From Botryococcus braunii (Eukaryota; Chlorophyta; Trebouxiophyceae), in the NCBI GenBank assembly GCA_002005505.1, contig MVGU01001009.1:57501-92500 (forward strand): a stretch of DNA of 35,000 nt. The letters are read 5' to 3'. Both the position numbers and the translations under genes were made by a program. Below, piece by piece: positions 1 through 10,357 of this stretch. The stretch's first letter is position 1. Every line of letters begins with the position of its first letter. Under the pieces are notes generated by a model, which was not told the DNA's origin, did not search any database, and saw only the letters and a list, made by a program, of their open reading frames with translations.

Positions 1-344
1 ACCCTTCTTCTTTCCAAGAGTGTGATAGAAAAGACAAGCTAACATATGTAGCCATAGTTCTTTTTATACTCCTCTTGCGCCTGGATCTTGCATACCTCCA
101 TTCCTTTAAGATGCAAGTAGAACAAATACATCTGTTGACATGTCTAACGATTTGCCGCCATGGTCTCCAGAACATGTGCAAGCAAGTTTTTCAAAACCCT
201 CATACATGACAGTCTACAGATCCGCGTGGTGCACCAGGCTCCCAAGGCTCCAGCACCAGGAAAGAGGGAACCAGCAACGCATTCCCAGCATCTTCACCAT
301 AGAATCACCTAGTGCCTGCCCCTAGGTACTTGCCCATCTCTGGC
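1..344. other. no gene seen
   Basis: I see no convincing coding sequence, RNA gene or repeat here. It lies beyond the last recognisable trace of the decayed TPR repeats (about 345) and is probably the 3' flank of the minus-strand TPR gene. Confidence 0.4.
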
Positions 345-641
345 AGTGAAAAAATCCTCGGGCTCTAGCGCGCCAGGGCCTTCGTATCTGCCCATGGCCC
401 TCTTGGACTTCCCTAAAAACGCAAATGGAAATCGAAAGCATGCATGCACCAAGGTGTCTGCCCGGTTCAGGTCTTGCTGGGCCTCCTCTTACATGCCCAA
501 GAGTCTCTGTGTCTCCCTGCGCACACGGAGAATGAAAGCATGATTGCGCTTGAGATTGACTGCCCGGCCCAGGTATGGCAGGGCCACCTCATTCACGCCC
601 ATGGCTCTCTGTGTCTGCCGTGCAACCTGAGAGCGCAAGCA
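345..641 (-). pseudogene. decayed C-terminal TPR repeats of copy A
   Basis: TPR-like sequence continues past the stop codon of the TPR gene. Read on the minus strand after a one-base shift near 661-675, it gives fragments such as LGRAVSLEPNDA, then VALPYLGRAVNLKRNHA, LRVRRETQRLLGM-stop-EEAQQDLNRAD and KSKRAMGRYEG. These follow the same 34-residue spacing as the intact repeats. The array was therefore once about three units longer. The single-base shift in ggccggg truncated it, and the tail then gained stops. A short alternative C-terminus from the shifted frame is possible but unproven. Confidence 0.6.
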
Positions 642-2276
642 TCATTGGGCTCCAGGCTCACTGCCCGGCCCTAGGTCTCGCAGGGCCTCACGAAGTGACT
701 GCAAGATCATTTCTGCATTATTGGGGTTCAGGATGGCTGCCTGGTATAGGTCTTGCTGGGCTTCCTCGTTTCTGCCCAAGGCGACCTTTACCCACCCACG
801 TGACCAGAGGGTGCTAGCACAATTGGGCATCAGAAAGTCGGCCTGGTTCAGGTATTGCAGGGCCTCCACATTGCTGCCCAAGGCTGCCTTTGTCTCCCCG
901 AGCGACCAGAGAGTTAGAGCATTATTGGGCTGCAGGCCGTTTGCCCGAAGCAGGTCTTGCAGGGCCCCATCGTACATGCGCAAAAATCTTTTTGTGTTCC
1001 CGAGCAAATAGAGAGTGGGAGCATCATTGGGCTTCCGAATGTTTGCCTCACCCAGGTCGTGGAGGGCATCCTCGTACCTTCCCAACCAAAAATTTGCCTC
1101 TCCGCGCAAACGGAGAATTAATGCACTATTGGGCATGAGGATGGCTGCCTGCTCGAGGTCTTGCAGGGCCTCTTCGAACCTGCCCAGGGCCATTTTTGTC
1201 TCCCCGTAGGACCGGCGCATGACAGCATTATTGGGCTCTAGGATGAGTGCATGCTCCAGGTCTTGCAGGGCCGCCTCGTTGCTGCCCATGGCTCTCTTTG
1301 TCTGCCCGCGCGACCACAGAAACGCTGCATTATTGGGCTGCAGGTTATATGCCTGGTCCAGACAATGCAGAGCCTCGTCGTTCCTGCCCATGGCTCTCAT
1401 TGTTTCCGCGAGCAACCAGAGAGTGGCAGCATGATTAGGCTCTTGGACGTCTGCGATACGCAGGTCTAGCAGGGCCTCTCCGTACATGCGCAAGCGATAC
1501 TTTGTCTCCCCCCGGGCACGGAGAGTGGGAGCATCATAGGGTCTTATCATGTCTGCCATATTCAGGTCTTCCAGGGCCGCTGTATACATGCGCAACTTTA
1601 TCTTTGTCTTTGCCCTCATGCGCAGAATGACAGCATCGTTCGGCTTAATATTGTTTGCCCAGTCCAGGTCTTGCAAGGCATCCATATACCTGCCCAAGCA
1701 AGCCAGTGCGTCCCCGCGCGCACGGAAAATTAGAGCGACATCAGCAGCAGCAGCATCGTGGGGCAATAGATTAGCTGCATGGTTCAGGTCTGCCAGGGCT
1801 TCCTCATACCTGCCTAGGGCAGTCTTTGTCTCCCCGAGCGAGCAGTGCATAAGAGCATCATTTGGCTTCAGGATGACCGCCGCTTCCAGGTCTATCAAGG
1901 CATCCTGGTACCTGCCCATGGCTTTTTTGGTCTTCCCACGCGACCAGCGAGTGATAGCATCATTTGGCAACTGGTCAACTGCCCTACTCAAGTCTGTCAG
2001 GGCGTCCTGATACCTGCCCAGGGCTGTCAATGTCTCCCCGCGCATCCTGAGAGTGGCAGGGTTATTAGGGTTGAGGGAGTCTGCCAGGATCAGGTCTCTC
2101 AGGGCTCCTTCATACATGTGCAACAGTTTCTTTATCTCCCCGCGGAAAGTTAGAGTGAAAGCATTATAGGGGTTTTCAACATCTGCTGCATTCAGGTCTT
2201 CTAAAGCCTGTCTGTACTGTCTTTGAATATAGTTTTCAATCGCGCTCCTCTGGAAAGCGTTAAAAGGCGTCTCCAT
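642..2276 (-). CDS. protein of tandem tetratricopeptide repeats (TPR), copy A
   Basis: Open frame of 544 codons. I start at the ATG at 2276 (METPFNAFQ); the in-frame extension to 2297 begins with TTG, an unlikely start in a eukaryote. After a short N-terminus the protein is about 15 repeats of 34 residues with the pattern GRYEEALxDLxxAxxLxPNxAxxLxxRGExKxAL. This has the small/aromatic positions of TPR helices A and B and a proline after helix B. One unit (around 1720-1760) carries six extra residues, DAAAAD-like. TPR solenoids are protein-binding scaffolds; no enzyme domain is seen, so the partner is unknown. The DNA itself is a 102-bp tandem repeat. No intron is needed. The ORF ends in TGA after an apparent frameshift (see 345-641). 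A diverged, broken copy lies at 6640-7566. No signal peptide or membrane segment is visible. Confidence 0.75.
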   Translation of the reverse strand: METPFNAFQRSAIENYIQRQYRQALEDLNAADVENPYNAFTLTFRGEIKKLLHMYEGALRDLILADSLNPNNPATLRMRGETLTALGRYQDALTDLSRAVDQLPNDAITRWSRGKTKKAMGRYQDALIDLEAAVILKPNDALMHCSLGETKTALGRYEEALADLNHAANLLPHDAAAADVALIFRARGDALACLGRYMDALQDLDWANNIKPNDAVILRMRAKTKIKLRMYTAALEDLNMADMIRPYDAPTLRARGETKYRLRMYGEALLDLRIADVQEPNHAATLWLLAETMRAMGRNDEALHCLDQAYNLQPNNAAFLWSRGQTKRAMGSNEAALQDLEHALILEPNNAVMRRSYGETKMALGRFEEALQDLEQAAILMPNSALILRLRGEANFWLGRYEDALHDLGEANIRKPNDAPTLYLLGNTKRFLRMYDGALQDLLRANGLQPNNALTLWSLGETKAALGSNVEALQYLNQADFLMPNCASTLWSRGWVKVALGRNEEAQQDLYQAAILNPNNAEMILQSLREALRDLGPGSEPGAQ

Positions 2277-2316
2277 GTTCTTCTCGTGCCTGCGCAAGAA
2301 CCTCGTGGTCTCCTTC

Positions 2317-3428
2317 GCCCCTTAACAATGAAAGGACATTCAGGTTCTGGCCTTTCCTTCAAGCATCAATTGTGCGTCAAAACTAACTCAATTTTCAAGT
2401 TCTTACGGGGATGAAATTGTGTGATTGGTTTCCCTTTCGATTGGAGGTCTAGGCGCGATCTCATTCACGTGCAGGAGTACTAGTACGTATACGCAGGCAT
2501 CAAGATAACTTGTGTGATCAAATTGAAATGCAGGGCTAGTTTGAACTTGAAGGAAGCTGAAGTGGTATTTGACTTCAATACACAAAGCTCACGGGTAGCA
2601 CAACGAAAGCTGCCCTGCTAAATTTGGGGACTCGCGCTCGTGGTCCATCAGGGAACCGCACAAATGAGCTGCGCAAGATAAAAAGGCACACGTCTAAGCG
2701 TTTAGCATCACCTTGTCAATTGTAAAACTAGAAATCGACCCTCAGCAGCCCTTCAGAACCTCTTTTGGCTCGGTTGAGATCCTGTGACGCTGTCATACTT
2801 AAAAATCTCGCAGGTACTTGTTTTTCAAGTTGACAGCAGATTCAAAGTTACTGCTGTCTTCTCTCGAGCAGCCCCTGACAGTGAAAGGACAGTCAGGTTC
2901 TGGCCTTTCTTCAAGTATCACCTGTGCCTCAAAACGAAGTCAATTTTTCAAGTTTTTACGAAATTGTGTGATTGGTTTCCCTTCCGATTGGAGGTCTAGG
3001 CACTATCTCATTCATTTGCAGGAGTACGAGTACGGCAAGCATCAAGATTACTTGTGTGATCAAACTGAAATGCTGTGCTGGTTTAAACTTGAAGGAGGTT
3101 GAAGCGGTATTTGACTATTAAACACAAAGCTCAGGGGTAGCACAGCGAAAGCTGCCCTGCTGAAGTTCGGGACTAGAGCCCGTGGTCCAACAGGGAGCCG
3201 CACAATGAGCTGCGCAAGACGAGAAGGCACGCGCTCAAATGTTTAAACTCACCTTGTCAATTGCAAATCTGGAAATCGACCTTCAGCCACCCCCCAACGT
3301 TCCTTATACCGTATACGTTATACGGCTCGGTTCAGATCCTGTGACGCAATCTTAGTTGGAAATCTGGGAGGCATTTGTTTTGAAATTGATGGCAGATTCA
3401 AAAAATATTGCTGTCTTCTTTCGAGCAG
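2317..3428. repeat. tandem duplication of the TPR upstream region (about 2 x 555 bp)
   Basis: Unit 1 (about 2317-2867) and unit 2 (about 2869-3428) align along their length. Both start around cccctgacagtgaaaggac/cccttaacaatgaaaggac. Both contain gattggaggtctaggc, the tagcacaRcgaaagctgccctgct block and the gatcctgtgacgc block, and both end at a ctctcgagcagc-type junction. They are moderately diverged. The block lies directly upstream of the TPR start, so it probably duplicated promoter or leader sequence. Confidence 0.75.
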
Positions 3429-3749
3429 CCGCGCAGCTGCCTTTGAAGAGTTACCTGTACAGTCCACTTGACCTCAAACAATAGTGCTTTGAGTTCAGGG
3501 CGTCCTTCAAGACCTCGTGGATTTTCAATATGTTTTGAGTCCAAACAGTCATCTGACCTCGCGGAAAAGCAGTGTTAACCGTCGGATAACAGACCCGACT
3601 GAACGGGATCCGGTCCTGCCTTGTCGGTGCAGCGCCAGCGAAAACAGTCGGTATTTCAGATTATTGCTATACTCCCCTTTGCAATGGTAGTCGTCAAACC
3701 TGTTTATTTTGACCGTCAACTGCATCTCCTAATCGATGTATTCCTTCAG

Positions 3750-3767
3750 TTAGCGTTAGCGTTAGCG
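3750..3767. repeat. (TTAGCG)3 hexamer repeat
   Basis: Three perfect copies of ttagcg at the outer edge of duplication copy A. Too short to be telomeric sequence; probably a small repeat at the duplication breakpoint. Confidence 0.5.
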
Positions 3768-3801
3768 TTCTGAACACTTCTGCCGCAGAATTTCTGCGAT
3801 C

Positions 3802-4044
3802 TTGCAGGAGACTCTCCTGAGGACTCTTACGAGGTGCTCCTTAGAGCTCGTTGGTGATGAACATCATCTGGTGTTCACTTGTCCGGCTGTACAACATGTA
3901 CGGCAACAATTTATGCATCTCCTTCAACAAAGGAGTCGATCTGTACAGACGTTTATGGGGCAAGAAGACCTTGAAGGGGTTGCCAAATTTGTGACAAGAG
4001 CACTGGAGAGCTACCTCACTCTCCCGGGTGTTGTGCGACCTTAG
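3802..4044 (+). pseudogene. possible C-terminal fragment of non-LTR retrotransposon reverse transcriptase
   Basis: An 80-codon open stretch beginning with TTG contains LVGDEHHLVFTCPAVQHVR. The pattern (G/E)DExHxxFxCPxxxxxR is typical of the Cys/His segment after the reverse transcriptase domain in LINE-type ORF2 proteins. The paired upstream cysteines and the whole RT domain are missing, and no poly-A tail or target duplication is seen. I read it as a 5'-truncated relic. A chance ORF cannot be excluded. Confidence 0.4.
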
Positions 4045-4563
4045 TTGGCTAGATATGGGTCATTCATTGTACTGCCGTCCTCTTCAGCCCTAGTGGCTGG
4101 TCTTTGGATGTAATCTTCCTTCCTTCCTTCCTTCTCCGGCGGAGACAAATCTTACCTTCTGGCAGAAGGCTTCTGCCCCATGCTGCAGCATTAAAACTGC
4201 ACTGCTGCTTGTGCCGTCTTGTATCAGTTGTTGGATGTCTTGAGTCTGGCGCTGCCTCTTTGGCCTTGACTGTGTGGGAGGTCCCCCCTCCTTGCTCCTT
4301 GCCTTCTTGTTTGTTACATCTGTACATCTGTACACCATGTGGGGAAATTCGAAGAATACGCATCACGCGCTTTGCGCATTGAAGCAGCGAACACCTTGCA
4401 CAAGTACGACTGCAAGATAAATTAAACCGGCGTTATAGTTTTCTGGCCTTGGGGAGTATTGTTGTCAATGATTGCATCAGAAATATCTTTCTCTTCGGCA
4501 CTTTCACAAAGCCCTATCTCCATGTCATACTGTTGTTGAATGACAGGGTCATCCTTTCCCAGA

Positions 4564-4680
4564 TCGTCCATGTACCTGCTCCAAAAGTAAAGACGAATTT
4601 ATCGAAGCAACTCGTCCATGTACCTGCTCCAAAAGAAAATTTAAAGACTTTAAAGGCACATTTATCGAAGCGGGGTATTG
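4564..4680. repeat. short direct repeats
   Basis: A 24-bp segment (tcgtccatgtacctgctcc plus aaaag) occurs at 4564-4587 and 4612-4635. Each copy is followed at varying distance by atttatcgaagc. This looks like a local tandem duplication in otherwise non-coding sequence. Confidence 0.6.
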
Positions 4681-4945
4681 AGGCCAAAAGAATACATTGA
4701 CTGTTTCCAGCATGACGTACTTGAAATACCACGAGTGTTTGTTTTCGACACTTTCAAACCAGAGCTGCTTCTTCTTATCCTCCGGTTCTGCCTTAGCTTC
4801 CGCTGAGGAGCCCGTTGGTTGAGCCCGTAGGATGACGGTCCAAGCATACATGAAGCTCTAGAGAGAGAGGATGGGGGGACGGTGGGAGAGGGATGGAAAG
4901 ATAGAGAGTGGAAAGATATATATAGGCAGAGAGGGAGAGGGGGAG

Positions 4946-4956
4946 GTGTGTGTGTG

Positions 4957-5002
<46 letters not shown>

Positions 5003-5010
5003 GGGGGGGG
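4946..5010. repeat. (GT)n microsatellite ending in poly-G
   Basis: About 45 bases of nearly pure GT followed by a run of about ten G. The ORFs reading through it (Cys/Val or His/Thr repeats) are artefacts. Confidence 0.9.
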
Positions 5011-6639
5011 CAGGAAAAAGGGGGTGGTTGCAACCAATTGGGGAGGAGGGAGTGATGACGGGATGGACATCTTCAAAACATGGGTGCGCTTGAGTACAGC
5101 CGGTGTGGGCACTGGTATTCTTTTTTAACAGTCAACGCCTCAACAAGCACGGGTCGATGGAGTCGGGGAGGGGTGGGGGCTGAATGAACTGACGGATGGG
5201 TTTTGAAGGGATGCTTAGTGCTAAACGGTACAAACATGCTCCTTGTGACATCAGCTATGGATGTCTGGGACGTAGGTAGTCCCATCAAAGACTCGCCAAT
5301 CCGACACCTATTAATTAATAGGTTATAACGATGGAATGGCGTCGGCTTCACACCCTCTCCGTGTTGTCCACACGTCTTGATTCGTCTGACTTCGCCACAG
5401 AATGATTATTAGTTAGAAGTCACGAACCGTTGTGTCTCTGAAGTCAGTGAACTTTGGAACTAGCTGTGAAAGCCTGGCAATTTGTTCTTGTCGTGTCGCC
5501 TTGTATGAAGGCAGTTTTTACAGTATAAGTTACAGGCAGAAGCGGCCCTCAACCAGTTTCCTTGATGTTTCTTAGACAAGCAGGGTGATGTTAAGAAGGA
5601 AACGCCCTGCAAATAAGGTTTGACCCGTTGTCCTTCATCATGGATATGAAGGGGCGAGGAGTGGGGGGGATGGTCTCTAAGTCAATTTGCTTTAAAGCCG
5701 TGTTCCTATCACTGGTCCACAAGTTTTTCATCAGGGACGCGGAGTTTTGGTGCTATATATGCACTTGAGATTTCAAATAATTACATTGAGCTCATTGGGA
5801 CTAGAGGTCTAGAGGTAGATCCACTGACTCAAATATAAAAACGTTATATAACGTTAATTACTCCACACGTTGCTGTTGTTTTAACAGAATTTCTTAATCT
5901 CTGTCAAGCTCTAGAGATCTCCATGCTAGACTCAATAGCTTTCTATACAATCCCTTCTGCAAAAACCGCCAGCGCCCACGCTCATAGTCTGGTGGTTTTG
6001 TCGTGAATCCGGGGCCCCCATCGATGGTATGGATGAAAGTTCTCACTTATGATTGTGCATTTGTGAAGTGATGTGACTGAATAGACCAACTGTGGTCAAG
6101 TGTCATTCACTGGGTCATATTTGGTGTAATGCTACAGTTGCTTAACTAAGATGCTTTCAACGGTAACCATGCCATGGACTGTGTGGTGCGGAGCGGATTG
6201 GGCCAGGTCACCCCGGAAAATATGCTGAGCTTTAGGAAACTTAGGACATTGTGAGAGTTTCCTTGGGGGTTGACATTGTGTTTCACATTGAGGACCATTG
6301 CTGGTATTTCTGACAGCCCATGTCTTCAATATTCATGTGTTAAACAGACATATACAGACGTATACCCGGATGAGGTTAGGCATTCCGGGTTCTTCACGGA
6401 CATCTGAACCATGCCAAGACAAGCAATTCAAACACATGTAAACCCAACCGACTGATTGCATAATCGTACCTTAGGAGACTGGGGTGCTGCCCATCCCTGA
6501 GCGGTCCAGGGATTTGGGGTTCAACTACCCGCAGGGACTGTTTGGCAAATTTGTTTAAACAGTCCATTAGTTGAGCTTCTATAGAAACAGTCTAGCTAGG
6601 TCATACCTACAACACTGTCTTTGCCACCCCGCGGGACCA
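5011..6639. other. non-coding spacer
   Basis: About 1.6 kb with no ORF showing a recognisable domain and no tandem array. Only small palindromes such as aacgttatataacgtt near 5843 stand out. No RNA gene could be supported. Confidence 0.5.
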
Positions 6640-6760
6640 TAGACTGACTGCATAAATAATTCTGCAATATTGGGCATTATTGTGGCTGCCTGAGTTAGGT
6701 CTTGCAGGGCCTCCTCGTTGCTGCCCAAGGCGACCTTTAACATCCCGTGCGACCAGAACG

Positions 6761-6788
6761 TGCTGTCTTGTTAATTAACAAGACAGCA
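6761..6788. repeat. 28-bp perfect palindrome
   Basis: Arms tgctgtcttgttaa/ttaacaagacagca meet at ttaattaa with no spacer. It lies inside a TPR unit of copy B where copy A has no palindrome, so it looks like a local inverted duplication. Confidence 0.9.
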
Positions 6789-7036
6789 TTATTGGGCTGC
6801 AGGATGACTGCCTGGTCCCGGTCTTGCATGGCCTCCTCATTCCTGCCGATGGCTCTCTTTGTCTCCCCGCAAAAACGGAGAGTGAGAGCATCATAGGGTT
6901 TAAGGCTATATAGATATATCTGCCTTATTCAGGTCTTCCAGGGCCCCTCCGTACATCAAGAGGAGTGTCTTTGTCCTGCCGCGCCAACGGAGAGTGACAA
7001 CATCATTAGGCTTTAGAATGTCTGCCCCGTACGGGA

Positions 7037-7116
7037 CATTTGGGTAGGTACGAGGAGGCCGTGCAAGACCTGGACGCGTCCAGGTCTTGCACGGCCTCCT
7101 CGTACCTACCCAAATG
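7037..7116. repeat. 80-bp perfect palindrome (2 x 40 bp, no spacer)
   Basis: Centre between 7076 and 7077 (ggacg/cgtcc). All 40 positions pair, and pairing fails at 7036/7117. The right arm is normal antisense TPR code (GRYEEAVQDLD on the minus strand); the left arm is its inverted copy. It could be a template-switch mutation or a foldback sequencing/assembly artefact. Confidence 0.9.
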
Positions 7117-7603
7117 AGTCTTTGTCACACCGCGCGACCGGAGAATTACAGAAGCATTGGGCATGACTGCGTGATGCACGTCTATGAGTGCCTCCTCATA
7201 CCTGCCCAAGGCTGTCTTTGTCTCCCCGCGCGACCAGCGCATGACAGCATCATTGGACTCCAGGATGACTGCCTGATCCAGGTCTTCCAGGGCCTCCTCG
7301 TTTCTGCCCATGGCCCTCTTTGTCTCCCCGCGCAACCAGAGAATGGCAGCATGAGTCGGCTGCAGGGTGTCTGCCAGATTCAGGTCTAGCAGGGACTCTT
7401 TATACATGCACAAGACTTTCTTCGTGTCCCCTCGGAAACGGAGAGTGAGAGCATCATAGGGTTTTTGGATATCTGCCGTATTCAGCTCTTCCAGGGCCTC
7501 TCGGTCCTTGTACTGAAGTTTAAATTCAGCCGTGCGGGTGTGGAAAGCGTTCCAATGCGGCCCCATGTTCTTATCGTGCGTGCGCAACAACCTCGTGGTC
7601 TCC

Positions 7604-7941
7604 TTTGCCCCTGACAGTGAAAAGGACCGTCAGGTCCTTGCCTTTCCTTCAAGTAGATCTTTGCCGCAAGTCGAACTCATACCACAGTTTTTAACGGGGA
7701 CGAAATTGTGTGATAGGGTTCCTTATATCAAATTTCGATTGGAGGTCTAGGCGCTATCTCATTCATTTGTAGGAGTACTAGAACGGCAAGCATCAAGGTA
7801 ACTTGTGTGATCAAAATGAAGTGCAGGGCCAGTTTAAACTTGAAGGAGATGAAGTGGTACTTGACTTCTAGACCAAAGATCACAGGTAGCACGACGGAAG
7901 CTGCCCTGCTAAAGTTTGGGACTCGAGTTTGTGTCCATCAG
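7604..7941. repeat. copy B upstream region, part next to the TPR pseudogene
   Basis: Matches the start of the copy A upstream units (cccctgacagtgaaaagg, gattggaggtctaggcgc, gtagcacgacggaagctgcc). It stops at the gypsy insertion point; its continuation is at 22392-22960. Confidence 0.75.
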
Positions 7942-8196
7942 TGTAGTATAGCTTAGCGGAAGAGGTTTAGGAATCAGGCAATATGTGGTGTGCTTGGAAA
8001 GAGTGTTACATGATTGATTCGCAAGCCCACTCTTAAACCCAGGGTGGGTTGAATTATACTGTACTGCCTTAGACGCGTAGTCGGGCAACCGAGCGAACTA
8101 CCTGAGCGAGGTTGTACTGCGAACCCAGATCACATGGCAAGTCAATGAGCAATGCCAAGGACCATACTAGAGCATTATACCCTAGGAAATGCTACA
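7942..8196 (-). repeat. gypsy 3' LTR
   Basis: 255 bp, tg...ca termini, flanked outside by the target duplication atcag and inside by the polypurine tract. It differs from the 5' LTR at four positions (about 1.6%). Confidence 0.93.
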
Positions 8197-8210
8197 TGCC
8201 CTCCCCCTTG
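8197..8210 (-). promoter_or_regulatory. polypurine tract of the gypsy element
   Basis: On the minus strand the sequence directly before the 3' LTR reads aagggggagggca, the expected place and composition for plus-strand DNA priming. Confidence 0.8.
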
Positions 8211-8951
8211 GCATAAGCTATGAGATGGTGTTTATGGCAATGGGGCCACAAACGTAAGACAGGGGTATCACGAACCCTGCTTACTGTAACTATAGATAAT
8301 CACACCTCCTATAGTTACCAAACCAGCAAGTCAGAGGATGAAGTCCACAAAGCAAGTTAGCACGACACAGACGAGGGACTCATCTGCTCAATGCTCGAAT
8401 ACCTTAACATTCTAAGGACTATCGTCTGCAAGGCGGATCCTCTAACTTAGGGGACGAACTCTCTAGACAGCACTCACACCAGTGATGAAACAATTAGGTT
8501 GAGTCATTAGACTAGCACTTGTCCAAACCTTAGGTCCAGTTACCCTGCGCTGCAATTGAACCTTCGCTTGAGGTGGCTTTCCAGCACAGGCATAAGGCAT
8601 ATTGTCTAGAGCAGCAAGCCCTACACAGCTAACTACCACATAGTGTATCTCATGGGTAAGATACTAAAGCAAGTCATGCAGACACGGAACTACAATTTGC
8701 AGCTACACTGCCACAGCAAGTGCATCACAAAATGGAGCCGTGGGTCAAGGAAACATAACCCATGCAAAGCATATGAACAAGAGACATGCATGCAAGTCCC
8801 AATTCATGATACCTCTCCCTCCCAGACCCTTCCACCCTCCCTCCCTCTCAGATCCAAGCTGGCTGGTGAAGTCCAAGGGTCATCAGCCGCAAATGGCTGG
8901 AAAAGTCTCAAAGCCGCAAGTGGCTCAACAAGGGATGCCCGCAAGTGGGAC
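8211..8951 (-). other. gypsy 3' untranslated region
   Basis: About 740 bp between the pol stop and the polypurine tract with no coherent coding sequence. A stem-loop is formed by gtaactatag (8286-8295) and ctatagttac (8309-8318). The plus-strand ORF over 8643-9149 is antisense to pol and the untranslated region and is not supported as a gene. Confidence 0.6.
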
Positions 8952-10352
8952 TCAAGAAAGGACGGGGGCAGCTGCCACGTCGTCTGCCAAGTGGCGAACA
9001 TGGGCAAGGGGCTCCCAAGTGTTCTCAGTCTCATCATAGCCCATCCATTTGACCAAGTACCGCCAAGACTTTCCAACTCTCTTTTTAGCAATGATGGCCT
9101 CAACTTCATAAACGCCGCCACGCTTATCTGCATACAAAGGAGGTGGTGAAATAACAGTCACTGGTACAGATGAAGACACATAAGGTTTCAGCTGGGAAAC
9201 ATGAAACACAAGATGAATGTTCACAGTCTCAGGCAAGATAAGTCTAAAAGCACGAGTACCAACTGCTGCAGCAATAGTGAAGGGCCCAAAATACTTAGCT
9301 GATAGTTTTGAGGAGAGCCCAGGTGAAAGCTGGTTCTTCCTTGCAGCCAGCAACACCTGGTCCCCCACCTTGAAAGGGCGGTCTCGTCTCTTTCTATCTG
9401 CATAAGACTTCTGCCGTTGCTGTGCAGAGGCAAGATTAGACTTGGCACTTTTCAAGGCAGTCTACAGCCCCTCAACCCACTCAGACACAGCATGATTTGC
9501 AGAACGTGAAGGAACAGCAGAAGACAAGGGAGTAAGGGGATGGCGCCCGTGATTCAGGAAGAAGGGTGTCTGCAGTGTGGAAGCCTGGAGAGAGTTATTG
9601 TAAGCAAACTCCACCATGCTTAAATACTTGCACCAGTCATCCTGTCTCGGCCCCACAAACCCTCTTAACATGTCTTACATGGTCCGATTCATTCTCTCTG
9701 TCTGCCCGTCTGTCTGAGGGTGGTAAGCAGTAGACATAGCAATCTCAGTACCCAATAATTTAACAAAGGCCTTCCAAAAATGGCTAGTGAACCTCGGATC
9801 TCTATCACTCACAATGGAGATAGGCATTCCAAATCTCACAAAGACCCTGTCTATAAACAGTTGTGCAAGTTGAGGTACAGTGATGGTTTTAGTGCATGCA
9901 GCCAAGACACACAACTTAGAAAACCTATCCACAAATACCACAATAGAGTCAAACCCACAACAGACAGGTAAATCAGTCACTAAATCAAGGGAAACGCTCT
10001 GCTAAGGTCCATCTGGAATGGGCAGTGGCTGAAGCAAACCATAAGGTACGGCTCCAGTTCCTTTAGTGCGCTGGCAAGTGTCACAAGACCTGCAAAAGTC
10101 CCTGACTGATGAGCTGAGACGTGGCCACCAAAACTCCCTGCACACTAGCTCATACATCTTGTTAATACCAAGATGGCCAGAAAAGGGTGTGGTATGGCAC
10201 TCTCTCAGCACCTTCTCTCTCAATGCATCAGGTACATAGACCTTCCCTGATTGCACAGAATAAGGTACAGAGTCCCTCAATACCAAAACACCTTCATCCA
10301 CAAGTTTAGTAACTGTGGGATCAGAAACATAAAGCAAGGCAATCTCTTGTAA
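8952..10352 (-). pseudogene. gypsy pol, 3' part: integrase and chromodomain
   Basis: Continues the pol frame after the copia insertion: across the restored target site the frame runs through SSLLQEIALLYVSDPT. It holds the HHCC zinc motif (HTTPFSGHLGINK ... CRSCDTC), the integrase core (VSLDLVTDLP, SDRDPRFTSHFWK, HPQTDGQTERMN) and a GPY/F-like module (KVGDQVLLA ... KYFGPF). It ends in a chromodomain (YEVEAIIAKKRVGK, YLVKWMGYDETENTWEPL) before TGA at 8952. Chromodomains direct integration to marked chromatin. Three in-frame stops interrupt it: TAG at 10002-10004 (a Trp is usual there), TAA at 9675-9677 and TAG at 9462-9464. All lie in one frame, so there is no indel. Confidence 0.9.
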
Positions 10353-10357
10353 GAGAG
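10353..10357. repeat. target site duplication of the copia element (left)
   Basis: gagag, repeated at 18472-18476. Removing one copy with the element restores the gypsy pol reading frame. Confidence 0.9.

Larger units (their letters stand above)
345..3750. repeat. segmental duplication copy A (TPR gene plus upstream region)
   Basis: The TPR coding sequence and about 1.4 kb upstream recur as copy B at 6640-7941 plus 22392-22960. The part at 3200-3745 matches 22392-22960, sharing for example tgcagcgccagcgaaaacagt and ggtagtcgtcaaa. The copies are in the same orientation and clearly diverged, so the duplication is older than the retroelement nest that splits copy B. Confidence 0.75.
6640..7566 (-). 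pseudogene. TPR protein gene copy B, broken
   Basis: The true start is probably the ATG at 7566 (MGPHWNAFHTR), which matches METPFNAFQR of copy A; the preceding in-frame TTG is discarded. About four TPR units read cleanly (for example MGRNEEALEDLDQAVILESN) down to about 7117. There an 80-bp perfect palindrome turns the sequence back on itself and adds a nonsense tail (DASRSCTASSYL...). Beyond it TPR code resumes in pieces (ILKPNDVVTLRWRG, then a TAG stop after ADISI, then KPYDALTLRFCGETKRAIG). A second palindrome at 6761-6788 breaks another unit. The similarity ends near 6640, well before the full length of copy A. Frameshifts, stops and palindromes make it a pseudogene. Confidence 0.75.

Noticed and set aside
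3750..3767. Telomere-like TTAGCG repeats
   Set aside because: Only three units, and not a known telomere motif.
6371..6560. tRNA-like ggttcaactacc segment
   Set aside because: It resembles a T-arm only; no acceptor, D-arm or anticodon arm could be folded around it.
8643..9149. Plus-strand 168-codon ORF
   Set aside because: Antisense to the gypsy chromodomain and 3' UTR; no domain of its own.
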